Source: Butyrivibrio sp. UBA3740
Lineage (GTDB): Bacteria > Bacillota > Clostridia > Lachnospirales > Lachnospiraceae
Length of the DNA stretch: 14,981 bases
Direction: 5' to 3'
Assembly: GCA_002372465.1 (NCBI GenBank)
Contig: DFGW01000216.1
Location: 1-14,981, forward strand
This document shows positions 1-6,329 of this stretch, in pieces (the first letter of the stretch is position 1; each line of letters opens with the position of its first letter). The notes under the pieces are model-generated. The model saw only the letters and a list, made by a program, of their open reading frames with translations, was not told the origin of the DNA and did no database searches. The translations under genes and the position numbers were made by a program.

Positions 1-75
1 CTTTTCTTCCGGGCTCTTTTCTACAACGAAGAGCTCACGGTATTTTGCTTTTATGTCTTTAAGTCCAAATGCCAT
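1..75 (-). CDS. N-terminal 25 codons of an unidentified gene, cut by the window edge
   Basis: An ATG at 75-73 opens a frame that stays open to base 1; the first residues read MAFGLKDIKAKYRELF and it continues with charged residues. A GGAGGG ribosome binding site (84-89 on this strand) lies inside the last codons of the upstream HgdB-like gene, and only 5 bases separate that gene's TGA from this ATG, so the two are almost certainly co-transcribed and translationally coupled. The visible part is hydrophilic with no signal peptide or motif. By analogy with the rightward operon, where the HgdB-like gene is followed by a large partner subunit, this could be the partner of the 395-aa protein. That is inference: the visible residues do not obviously match the start of the 591-aa protein. 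Confidence 0.75.
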   Translation of the reverse strand, partial: MAFGLKDIKAKYRELFVVEKSPEEK

Positions 76-80
76 ATTTA

Positions 81-1268
81 TCAGCCCTCCTTTTGTATTT
101 TCTTAAGCTCTATACTTTCAACAAATGCCTGGAAACGGGTCCTTAGCTGTCCTACGGCGTTGTTGACATACTCTTTTTCGATGGAACATACAGGGAAACC
201 AAAGTCTCTTGGGATGACCAGTGTATCAATGGTACGCTCATAGCTCCAGTATTCGCAGAACTTCATCTGTGAGATGATGATACCGTCTGCCTTGTATTCC
301 CTGGCGATATCAGCAAGATACTGCTTGCGCTGGCGCATTATGTGCTGCTCCATGAAACGCGGACACTCGCTGGTCTCAAGGTAATGGCGCGCGATTGCTC
401 TAAGGGGAGTCTCACCCTCTTTTACCACAATCTCTTCTCTTCCGGGAAGTGAGCCGTAGCAGTAACGGTCGGCCACAACCAAAGCTCCACATTCCTCAAT
501 GAGCTTGATGAAGTCCGGATCATCTTCTTCAGAACCTGTAAGAACGACCTTAACCCTGTAGTTCTTCTTGACGTCCGGAGTCCTTGTCTTAAGCTGCTGG
601 GCAATATCCTTCAGCTTATCGATGATAAGATACTTGGGGCAGACAAGAGTAGCCAACTGGATAACGGAGAATTCCCAACCTGTGATGGTGGGCTCATCAA
701 GCTTTCTGTAGCTTCCGATCTCGCTAATAAGACGGCAGACTTCGTTGTGCTCATCAATGGCCTTTAGAAGCGCTTCGTCACTGGTGTCAATGCCAAAGTG
801 CTCCTTCAGCTTATCAAGGACATGGAACTGTAACTGTTCCATGTAATGGTCTATTGAGTTTTCGTTTTTCTTGAATGGGACGTCGGTGAATTCACAGAAA
901 AAATCCGGATTCTTGATGATGTCCATCAGCTGCAGATGCTCCTGGAACCTGCAGGTAACAGTACAGGTTTCTGTAGCCATCTGGGCGTCAAGAAAATTAA
1001 ATCCCCCCTCAAGTGCTCTTTCTAAAAGGCAACGACCATACATGCAGGTACGGTTGGACATGTAGTAGGTGGCCATATCAGGTGACCCACTACGAGGCGC
1101 ACGAAGACGTACAGAAAAGCATCCCGGCAGGTCAAGGAGCACTTCGGGCATAAAGTAACATGTGTAACCCAGAGCACGCTTACCGTCTTCTTTAGCCTGA
1201 CGAACCAGCGGGTTATTAGCCTCCTGCAACAAATCTTCGAGCTCGAAAATGTGCACGAGATCCTTCAT
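81..1268 (-). CDS. 2-hydroxyacyl-CoA dehydratase (HgdB/BcrC)-family Fe-S protein, leftward paralogue
   Basis: A 395-aa cytoplasmic protein of the family that holds 2-hydroxyacyl-CoA dehydratase and benzoyl-CoA reductase subunits, which bind Fe-S clusters and are fed electrons by an ATP-driven activase. Visible family features are GYTCYFMPEVLL (residues 34-45), an early Cys at 75, the Cys-rich TCTVTC (101-106), DRYCYGSLPGREE (267-279), SECPR (300-304), KFCEYW (336-341) and the closing GQLRTRFQAF (373-382). It has 14 cysteines. It aligns almost without gaps with the 403-aa protein at 2247-3458, and nine cysteines fall at identical positions (37, 50, 75, 102, 178, 210, 270, 302, 338). The ATG at 1268 has a GAGGGAG site (1277-1283) eight bases upstream. 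It is transcribed away from the main operon from an overlapping divergent promoter and is coupled to the gene at 75-1. The family assignment is firm; the substrate is unknown. A double-cubane protein or a reductase rather than a dehydratase is possible, since no CoA-transferase is present. Confidence 0.88.
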   Translation of the reverse strand: MKDLVHIFELEDLLQEANNPLVRQAKEDGKRALGYTCYFMPEVLLDLPGCFSVRLRAPRSGSPDMATYYMSNRTCMYGRCLLERALEGGFNFLDAQMATETCTVTCRFQEHLQLMDIIKNPDFFCEFTDVPFKKNENSIDHYMEQLQFHVLDKLKEHFGIDTSDEALLKAIDEHNEVCRLISEIGSYRKLDEPTITGWEFSVIQLATLVCPKYLIIDKLKDIAQQLKTRTPDVKKNYRVKVVLTGSEEDDPDFIKLIEECGALVVADRYCYGSLPGREEIVVKEGETPLRAIARHYLETSECPRFMEQHIMRQRKQYLADIAREYKADGIIISQMKFCEYWSYERTIDTLVIPRDFGFPVCSIEKEYVNNAVGQLRTRFQAFVESIELKKIQKEG

Positions 1269-1302
1269 ATTAAGCTCTCCCTCATAAGAATTTAGAAATA
1301 GA

Positions 1303-1321
1303 AAAATGTTTTGGACATTTT
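1303..1321. repeat. Inverted repeat AAAATGT-N5-ACATTTT between the divergent genes
   Basis: Seven bases at 1303-1309 are the exact reverse complement of 1315-1321, with TTTGG between them. The repeat lies 35 bases upstream of the leftward ATG, within the likely leader of that transcript. It could be an operator for a dimeric regulator or a weak leader hairpin; in AT-rich DNA a chance match is also possible. Confidence 0.4.
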
Positions 1322-1350
1322 GCTAAAAAAATAACAAGAAAATACAAGGA

Positions 1351-1362
1351 TATGATATCATA
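1351..1362. repeat. Perfect 12-bp palindrome TATGATATCATA
   Basis: The palindrome is exact over 12 bases and sits between the divergent start codons, just downstream (leftward) of the proposed leftward -10 box. It is a plausible operator half-way between the two promoters and the leftward ribosome binding site. It also contains TATGAT-like -10 hexamers on both strands, so it might instead be an alternative promoter element. Function is inferred from position only. Confidence 0.4.
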
Positions 1363-1384
1363 ATCCACTAAAATATAAAAGAAT

Positions 1385-1413
1385 ATAATAAGATGCTTGT
1401 TTATATTTACCAA
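1385..1413 (-). promoter_or_regulatory. Predicted sigma-A-type promoter for the leftward HgdB-like gene
   Basis: On the minus strand, TTGGTA (1413-1408) is followed by a 17-base spacer and TATTAT (1390-1385), four and five matches to the consensus hexamers. Transcription would start near 1378, giving a leader of about 110 bases that contains both inverted repeats at 1351-1362 and 1303-1321. Its -35 region interleaves with that of the rightward promoter. Confidence 0.5.
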
Positions 1414-1425
1414 TAAATTTATAAT
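1397..1425 (+). promoter_or_regulatory. Predicted sigma-A-type promoter for the rightward operon
   Basis: TTGTTT (1397-1402), a 17-base spacer and a perfect TATAAT (1420-1425) place the start of transcription near 1432, about 30 bases before the ATG of the CooC-like gene. The site overlaps the divergent leftward promoter, so polymerase binding to one could exclude the other. The same 12 bases TTTATAATTAGG (1418-1429) recur at 5288-5299 before the activase gene. Confidence 0.65.
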
Positions 1426-1462
1426 TAGGGATGAGGGAATTAATCTAGTTTTAGGGGGAGAT

Positions 1463-2224
1463 ATGGCAAATAATACTGTGGTCATCGCACTGGCGGGAAA
1501 AGGCGGCGTTGGTAAGACGTCTCTTTCTGCTACCATTGTGCGACTCCTTACTGAAAAGAGACCTGACGCTAAGATTCTGGCCATTGATGCTGATCCGGCG
1601 GTAGGTCTTTCTGTCGCCTTGGGGGTTGAAGTTACCGAGACCCTGGACCAGATCAGGAAGAGAGTTGCCGAGGATGTCACCGGGAAGCTTAAGGACACCC
1701 AGGACATTCTGGCTGAAGCCAAGTTCAGACTATATGACGCCATGGCAGAACAAAAGGGCTTTGCCTTCCTTGCCATCGGAAGACCGGAGGCAGCCGGATG
1801 CTACTGCGCCATCAACACTTATCTTAAGAAGGTTATAGAGATGCTGGTGGATGATTTTGATTATGTAGTCATCGACGGAGAAGCCGGCATAGAACAGATA
1901 AACAGGCGTGTTTTGGAGAAGGTCACCCATCTGATCTGCGTTTCGGATCAGAGTCAGAAGGGACTTAAGATCATCGAGACCATCAGGAATGTGGCCAATG
2001 AGCTGGTAATGTATGATGATATCGGGCTTATTGTCAACAGAGCACCACTTCCGGAGCGCATCACCGAAAAAGAGATCGGCGGAGTGAAGATAGTTTCAGT
2101 GATTCCCCAGGACAATGCCATGACAGAGAATGATATTGAGGGAAGAAGCGTATTTGAGCTTCCATCTGACAGCGGAATATTAAAGGGCGCAGACACGGCT
2201 CTTAGAAATTTAAACATTTATTAA
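1463..2224 (+). CDS. CooC/AcsF-like MinD-family ATPase (nickel-insertion type)
   Basis: A 253-aa P-loop ATPase of the SIMIBI/MinD class. The deviant Walker A loop is GKGGVGKTS (residues 12-20), followed by LAIDADPAVGLS (39-50) and YVVIDGEAGIEQINRR (134-149), the last very like the DNEAGMEH segment of CooC and AcsF. It carries GCYC (112-115), that is Cys113-x-Cys115, matching in place and spacing the CxC that binds Ni or Zn at the CooC dimer interface. CooC and AcsF drive ATP-dependent metal insertion into CO dehydrogenase and acetyl-CoA synthase, but neither enzyme is encoded here, so the client may be the HgdB-like or ACS-like protein downstream. The ATG at 1463 follows AGGGGG (1453-1458). 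A TTG at 1397 in the same frame is rejected because it forms the -35 box of the promoter. First gene of the operon; 22 bases to the next. Confidence 0.9.
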   Translation: MANNTVVIALAGKGGVGKTSLSATIVRLLTEKRPDAKILAIDADPAVGLSVALGVEVTETLDQIRKRVAEDVTGKLKDTQDILAEAKFRLYDAMAEQKGFAFLAIGRPEAAGCYCAINTYLKKVIEMLVDDFDYVVIDGEAGIEQINRRVLEKVTHLICVSDQSQKGLKIIETIRNVANELVMYDDIGLIVNRAPLPERITEKEIGGVKIVSVIPQDNAMTENDIEGRSVFELPSDSGILKGADTALRNLNIY

Positions 2225-2246
2225 ATGGCACAGAAAGGAGGTAGCT

Positions 2247-3458
2247 GTGCAGGATTTAAAACATCTGATAACATTTGAAAATCTTTTGGATGATGCTGCA
2301 AATGATCTGGTCAAGGAAGCACAGGCACAGGGGCAGTATGCTATCGGGTACACCTGCTATCACATGCCGGAGGTACTTCTTAATGTAGACAACTGCTTCT
2401 CGACCCGTATGAGAGCCCCTCGTACCGGGTCAATAGATATTTCAACCTATTACATGTCCAACTATACCTGCGAGTTTGCCAGAGCTCTTTTGGAGAGAGG
2501 TATTGAGGGTGGATACGAATTTCTGGACGGAATTGCAGGCGTTGATGCATGCTCAGCTATGAACAGGTGCTATGAGCATCTTGAGATACTGGACTGCAAT
2601 CACAAGGAGCACTTCTTTGTTACTCACACCGACGTTCCCTACAAGGTTGAGGACTACAATGTGGATCAGGTTGCTTCCCAGATGAGACTCATAGTCCTTG
2701 ATGTGATGCATGAAAAGCTCGGCACGGACGTATCTGATGAGGCAATCAGAAAGGCGGTAGAGGAGCACAACAGGCTCTGCAGAGTGATCACCGAGATCGG
2801 GAACATGAGGAAACTGGAGAACCCACCGGTGACAGGCTATGAGTTCCATGTAATCTGTCTTGTAAGCTATTGCTGCCCAACAGCCAGGATCCTTCCTCTC
2901 TTGGAGGAGACCTTAGAGGAGATCAAAAATAGAAAGCCAGATCCAAAGCCCTGGTTCAGAGCAAGGGTTGCAGTTGTCGGATCAGAGATTGATGACCTTG
3001 ATTTTACCAGACTTCTTGAAGAAGCCGGAGCCATGGTGGTAGCTGACAGATACTGCTACGGCTCTTTTCCCGGAAGAGAAGAGATCATCTTAAACGATGA
3101 GGAAGATATAGTTAAGCAGATTGCCAGGCATTACATGAAGACTTCCGAGTGTCCAAGATACATGGCAGAGGAAAAGATCCGGCAAAGGCGAGACACTGCA
3201 GACAGGCTTGCCAGGGATTTTGGCGCAGAGGGCATTATCTATGAGCAGATGAAGTACTGCGATTTCTGGGCATTTGAGAGACCTCTTGCAAGTCACATCC
3301 TCACTGAGGAATATGGATGGCCGACTCTTTCCATCGACCGTTCTTACAATGTTCATAATTCAGGACAGCTCAGAACCCGCTTCCAGGCGTTTGTTGAAGC
3401 ACTTGAGATCAAACGCATCAGGAATAAGAAGGCGGAGAATCAGGAGGTGCCGGTATGA
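2247..3458 (+). CDS. 2-hydroxyacyl-CoA dehydratase (HgdB/BcrC)-family Fe-S protein, operon copy
   Basis: A 403-aa cytoplasmic Fe-S protein of the dehydratase/benzoyl-CoA reductase family. Marks are GYTCYHMPEVLL (34-45), YTCEFARALLERG (73-85), ACSAMNRC (101-108), DRYCYGSFPGREE (267-279), SECPRYM (300-306), KYCDFW (336-341) and GQLRTRFQAF (373-382). Thirteen cysteines are present and nine are shared in register with the leftward 395-aa paralogue, more than one [4Fe-4S] cluster needs. The start is a GTG at 2247 with a perfect AAGGAGG (2235-2241) five bases upstream. The TGA overlaps the ATG of the next gene as ATGA, indicating stoichiometric coupling to the 591-aa subunit, as expected for a two-subunit enzyme. 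Family membership is clear. Whether it dehydrates a 2-hydroxyacyl-CoA, reduces an aromatic or enoyl substrate, or carries a double-cubane cluster cannot be decided from sequence. Confidence 0.9.
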   Translation: MQDLKHLITFENLLDDAANDLVKEAQAQGQYAIGYTCYHMPEVLLNVDNCFSTRMRAPRTGSIDISTYYMSNYTCEFARALLERGIEGGYEFLDGIAGVDACSAMNRCYEHLEILDCNHKEHFFVTHTDVPYKVEDYNVDQVASQMRLIVLDVMHEKLGTDVSDEAIRKAVEEHNRLCRVITEIGNMRKLENPPVTGYEFHVICLVSYCCPTARILPLLEETLEEIKNRKPDPKPWFRARVAVVGSEIDDLDFTRLLEEAGAMVVADRYCYGSFPGREEIILNDEEDIVKQIARHYMKTSECPRYMAEEKIRQRRDTADRLARDFGAEGIIYEQMKYCDFWAFERPLASHILTEEYGWPTLSIDRSYNVHNSGQLRTRFQAFVEALEIKRIRNKKAENQEVPV

Positions 3459-5230
3459 AATATATTGATCCCAAGTTCTTTCGGATGAAAGATCATATAG
3501 ACTGGAAAGCCCAGGCAGACAACATGAAGGAGATCGCCGGAATTGTAGGCGAGATCATCAAGGAAACTGACTGGAAGGATGTTGCGAAGGCTGCCGGAAA
3601 GGATGCCCGGGGACTTAAAAAGCGTGTACTTCACGAGGCAGAGCTTCTGAAGAATATGTCTCCCGAAGAGATAAAAGACCTGGTGATCAACGGCGAGAAA
3701 CAGCTGGGTAAGCTCTACGCCAACGGCAAGATGGCCACGGTAAGGCGTGAGTGGAGAGGCGTCAAGGATACAGGAGTGGACTTCTACGAATGGGCAAGGA
3801 TGTGGGGAATGCTTCTTGCAACATTCTCAAAAGACCTTGTTCCTGCCCTGATGGGTGCTGTCCACTACAGATGGATGATCTCATACTTCTGCTGCCATTC
3901 CTTTATGGACAAGAACACCATGGGTCTTCGCGGTAGAGCCCTTAAGATGCACCATGAACTCATCTATGCGATATTCAGATATGTTGCGGAGAACCTGGTC
4001 CTTCTTATGAAAGCTGACCAGAAGGTTGGTAATTCAACTGACCTTTCCAAGAAGATAGTTCTTTTCGATGAGATGACCATGTCGCAGATCATGGCAGGAT
4101 TCCCGGACCTTATCGGAATCCCTTATCAGCTGATGCCTGTATTCCTTCTTTCCGAGATCGATCAGCTGGCATGTATGCCTTATATCGATGCCATTGAGTC
4201 CTATGGACTTCCGTCAGACACCTGCCCTGTTCCTTCATCGGAGTGTGGCGCGGTAGTTGCTGACGCTCTTCCTCATATGGGCGCCTGCTTCATTTCAAGC
4301 TCAATGCCCTGTGACGGATCCGTAATGGCTTCTTCATATACCAGCCGCAGATTCAAGGACCTTCCTACTTATCATCTGGCATTCCCGGTACGATATGAGG
4401 ACGAATCCCTAATGGATGCAGCGGTAAAAGATATAAAGGGATGTATTAAGTTTATCGAGGACAACACCGGAGCAAAGTGGAACTGGGATGCATACTTTGC
4501 AGCCATGAAGAGGTTCAACGAGGAAACAAAGTACGAGCTCCAGAAATGGGAGATCAATCAGACTCCTACACCACAGCTTATCGGACCATGCTACGAGCTC
4601 TTCCGTAAGTGGAACTATGAAATGGATGGAGGTCTTGATCCAAGGATTATATCCACCTTCAAAAAGGTCGACAAGTTAATGATGAAGGCCTACGAGCATA
4701 AGGATGAGGCTTGGCGTGGCAAGATGAAGTACAGAGCCATCGTATGGTCTATTCCCGCTCACTACTACGCAAACTTCTCCAACTGGTTTGCAAACTGCTG
4801 GGGCGTAGATATACTGGTAGAGATGGAGTCGCTGAACTTCACAAAGCCACTGGAGACTGAGAACAAGGATGAGGCTCTTAAGGATCTGGCAAGACTCTAC
4901 GAGCGAATGGTTATGAGACGTCATACCAACGGTGGCTACGACCACGTGGTTACAGAGCTCTGGAGACAGTGCGAAGCCTGGAACGTGGATTTCGTTCTTA
5001 TGTACCAGCATGTATCCTGTAAGAACATGGCTACAGTTCAGGGACTTTTCGAGGATCAGGCAAGGGAGAGAGGTATTAAGCTCCTTTGGTGCAGCCATGA
5101 TCTGATGGATCCAAGAACCGTCTCAAGAAAAGACATGAGATCTGAGGTCAATGAGTTTATGAGAACAGTCATGAAGGCAGAGCCTGTAGATCCGTCGCTT
5201 TTGGATTTTGAAGACGATACCACATGGTGA
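3455..5230 (+). CDS. Large HgdB-like subunit with about 200-residue N-terminal extension
   Basis: A 591-aa protein, far longer than the roughly 380-430 residues usual for dehydratase subunits. The C-terminal two thirds look HgdB-like: FDEMTMSQIMAGFPDLIG (204-221) corresponds to the substrate-pocket helix region, SYGLPSDTC (249-257) with Cys257, Cys264, Cys278 and Cys286 gives a candidate cluster-binding set, and the end has GIKLLWCSHD (540-549) and EVNEFMRTVM (564-573) where relatives carry QLRTR-AF. Residues 1-200 are mostly helical and charged, with one hydrophobic stretch containing a Cys pair (FCC, 145-147), and I do not recognise them. The ATG at 3455 has AGGAGG (3442-3447) seven bases before it and overlaps the previous stop by four bases. 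It is the likely heteromeric partner of the 403-aa subunit. The subfamily is unassigned. Confidence 0.8.
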   Translation: MKYIDPKFFRMKDHIDWKAQADNMKEIAGIVGEIIKETDWKDVAKAAGKDARGLKKRVLHEAELLKNMSPEEIKDLVINGEKQLGKLYANGKMATVRREWRGVKDTGVDFYEWARMWGMLLATFSKDLVPALMGAVHYRWMISYFCCHSFMDKNTMGLRGRALKMHHELIYAIFRYVAENLVLLMKADQKVGNSTDLSKKIVLFDEMTMSQIMAGFPDLIGIPYQLMPVFLLSEIDQLACMPYIDAIESYGLPSDTCPVPSSECGAVVADALPHMGACFISSSMPCDGSVMASSYTSRRFKDLPTYHLAFPVRYEDESLMDAAVKDIKGCIKFIEDNTGAKWNWDAYFAAMKRFNEETKYELQKWEINQTPTPQLIGPCYELFRKWNYEMDGGLDPRIISTFKKVDKLMMKAYEHKDEAWRGKMKYRAIVWSIPAHYYANFSNWFANCWGVDILVEMESLNFTKPLETENKDEALKDLARLYERMVMRRHTNGGYDHVVTELWRQCEAWNVDFVLMYQHVSCKNMATVQGLFEDQARERGIKLLWCSHDLMDPRTVSRKDMRSEVNEFMRTVMKAEPVDPSLLDFEDDTTW

Positions 5231-5310
5231 TCTAGGGTGGAGCGTGGCGAAGACAAAGAGAGCCATGCGAATAACAATTTAACGTATTTTATAATTAGGA
5301 GGATATATAA
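5231..5310 (+). promoter_or_regulatory. Intercistronic region with possible internal promoter and weak hairpin
   Basis: This 80-base gap is the longest in the operon. It holds TATAAT at 5290-5295 inside TTTATAATTAGG (5288-5299), which repeats 1418-1429 exactly, but no convincing -35 hexamer lies 16-18 bases upstream. A 7-bp stem (5242-5248 with 5262-5268, one G-T pair, 13-base loop) is not followed by a T run, so it is not a terminator; it could be an RNA-stabilising stem that adjusts activase expression. The activase ribosome binding site AGGAGGA is at 5297-5303. Confidence 0.3.
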
Positions 5311-6105
5311 ATGAAATACTTCGGCGGATGTGATGTGGGATCAACCTACACAAAGGCAGTGATTGTTGATGAGAACGGCAAGATGGTTGCCGGAACTACT
5401 ATCAAGAGTAAGATCATTGCACAGGAATCAGCTGAGCTTGCAATGAAACAGGTTATCTCTGAGGTTGAGGGACTTAACAGCTCCAAGGACCTCGAGTATC
5501 TTATCGGTACAGGATACGGACGTAACAAGGTTCCCTTTGCTGATGAGAACATTTCCGAAATCTCATGCCACGCTATGGGCGTACATGTAACCAATCCATC
5601 AGTAAAGGCTATCATCGATATCGGTGGACAGGACGTTAAGGGTATCTCCATCGACACAGACGGAACAGTTAAGAACTTCGCAATGAATGATAAGTGTGCT
5701 GCCGGAACAGGTCGTTTCTTTGAGGCAATGGCTCGTTCCTTTGAGATGACTCTTGAGCAGTTTTCAAACCTTTCACTTTCAGCCAAGAACGTTATTCCCA
5801 TCACAGCTCAGTGTACTGTATTTGCAGAGTCTGAGGTTATCACCCTGGTTGGTGAGGGAAAGCCTATGGATGAGATTGCAGCAGGTATCGAGATGGCTGT
5901 TGCCAAGAGATGTTTTGTAATGTCCAAGAAGGCAGGAGCTACAGATTCCATCACACTTACAGGCGGATGCGCCAAGAATGCAGGCCTTAAGGCAGCTATC
6001 GAGCAGGTGCTCAAGCTCAAGGTTGTTGATCTTTCAATCGATCCTCAGCTCATGGGCGCACTTGGTGCTGCTGAGTACGCAAGACAGAAGGGCCTTGCCA
6101 AGTAA
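5311..6105 (+). CDS. Dehydratase/reductase activase (HgdC/FldI/BadF family, ASKHA ATPase)
   Basis: A 264-aa activator (archerase) that hydrolyses ATP to push one electron at very low potential into its partner enzyme. The ASKHA phosphate loop is GCDVGSTYTKA (6-16) and the second is DIGGQDVK (103-110). Cys129 in NDKCAAGTGRF (126-136) and Cys168 in TAQCTVFAESEV (165-176) match the two cysteines that ligate the single [4Fe-4S] cluster bridging the homodimer in HgdC. LTGGCAKN (216-223) is the adenosine loop. The length is typical of the family. The ATG at 5311 has AGGAGGA seven bases upstream. It is presumably the electron injector for the 403/591-aa pair just upstream and perhaps also for the divergent 395-aa protein. 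The activase assignment is secure; only its exact client is inferred. Confidence 0.95.
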   Translation: MKYFGGCDVGSTYTKAVIVDENGKMVAGTTIKSKIIAQESAELAMKQVISEVEGLNSSKDLEYLIGTGYGRNKVPFADENISEISCHAMGVHVTNPSVKAIIDIGGQDVKGISIDTDGTVKNFAMNDKCAAGTGRFFEAMARSFEMTLEQFSNLSLSAKNVIPITAQCTVFAESEVITLVGEGKPMDEIAAGIEMAVAKRCFVMSKKAGATDSITLTGGCAKNAGLKAAIEQVLKLKVVDLSIDPQLMGALGAAEYARQKGLAK

Positions 6106-6144
6106 ATAACTGTCTCAGGTAATAGATGAAAGGATAAGATAAGG

Positions 6145-6312
6145 ATGAGTAAGACAATTAAGATCATTCTCACAATAATAAAAATCCTTACCATTGTTAC
6201 AGGAATTCTTTTTGTTGTATATTTCTGGAATCTTGACCAGAAGCTCATGGCCTGGGCATACACTCAGGTCAATAAGATATTCGACCGCAAGAAGGCCGAT
6301 ATCAAGTTCTGA
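6145..6312 (+). CDS. 55-aa single-pass membrane protein
   Basis: A short frame not otherwise accounted for: ATG at 6145, TGA at 6310-6312, with GAAAGGA (6128-6134) ten bases upstream. The protein begins MSKTIKIILT and has one strong hydrophobic helix (about residues 6-28, ending VVYFW) followed by an amphipathic, basic tail (KIFDRKKADIKF). The start lies 39 bases after the activase stop and 17 bases separate its stop from the ACS-like gene, so it sits cleanly inside the operon in the coding direction. No family is recognised. It may tether one of the otherwise soluble redox proteins to the membrane or join a complex; that is inference from size, topology and position. Confidence 0.72.
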   Translation: MSKTIKIILTIIKILTIVTGILFVVYFWNLDQKLMAWAYTQVNKIFDRKKADIKF

Positions 6313-6329
6313 TTAAGAGGTAATTATCT

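Noticed and set aside
1397..1462. Extended 22-codon N-terminus of the CooC-like ATPase from a TTG
   Set aside because: The TTG is part of the -35 box, the codons cover the -10 box and ribosome binding site, and the P-loop family starts a few residues before the Walker A loop, as the ATG at 1463 gives.
1282..1776. 164-aa leftward open frame over the CooC-like gene and intergenic region
   Set aside because: It is antisense to conserved Walker A coding sequence and its C-terminus runs through the AT-rich promoter region; composition is low-complexity Ser/Ala.
4676..5098. 140-aa leftward open frame in the 591-aa gene
   Set aside because: Shadow of the sense gene with no ribosome binding site or family resemblance.
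5242..5268. Hairpin after the 591-aa gene as a terminator
   Set aside because: The stem has only seven pairs with a 13-base loop and is followed by AATAACAATTT rather than a T run; the operon most likely reads through.
2247..6105. A classical amino-acid fermentation dehydratase locus (fldABC/hgdABC-type)
   Set aside because: The CoA-transferase and the 2-hydroxyacid dehydrogenase that define those loci are missing, and the large subunit is about 200 residues too long.
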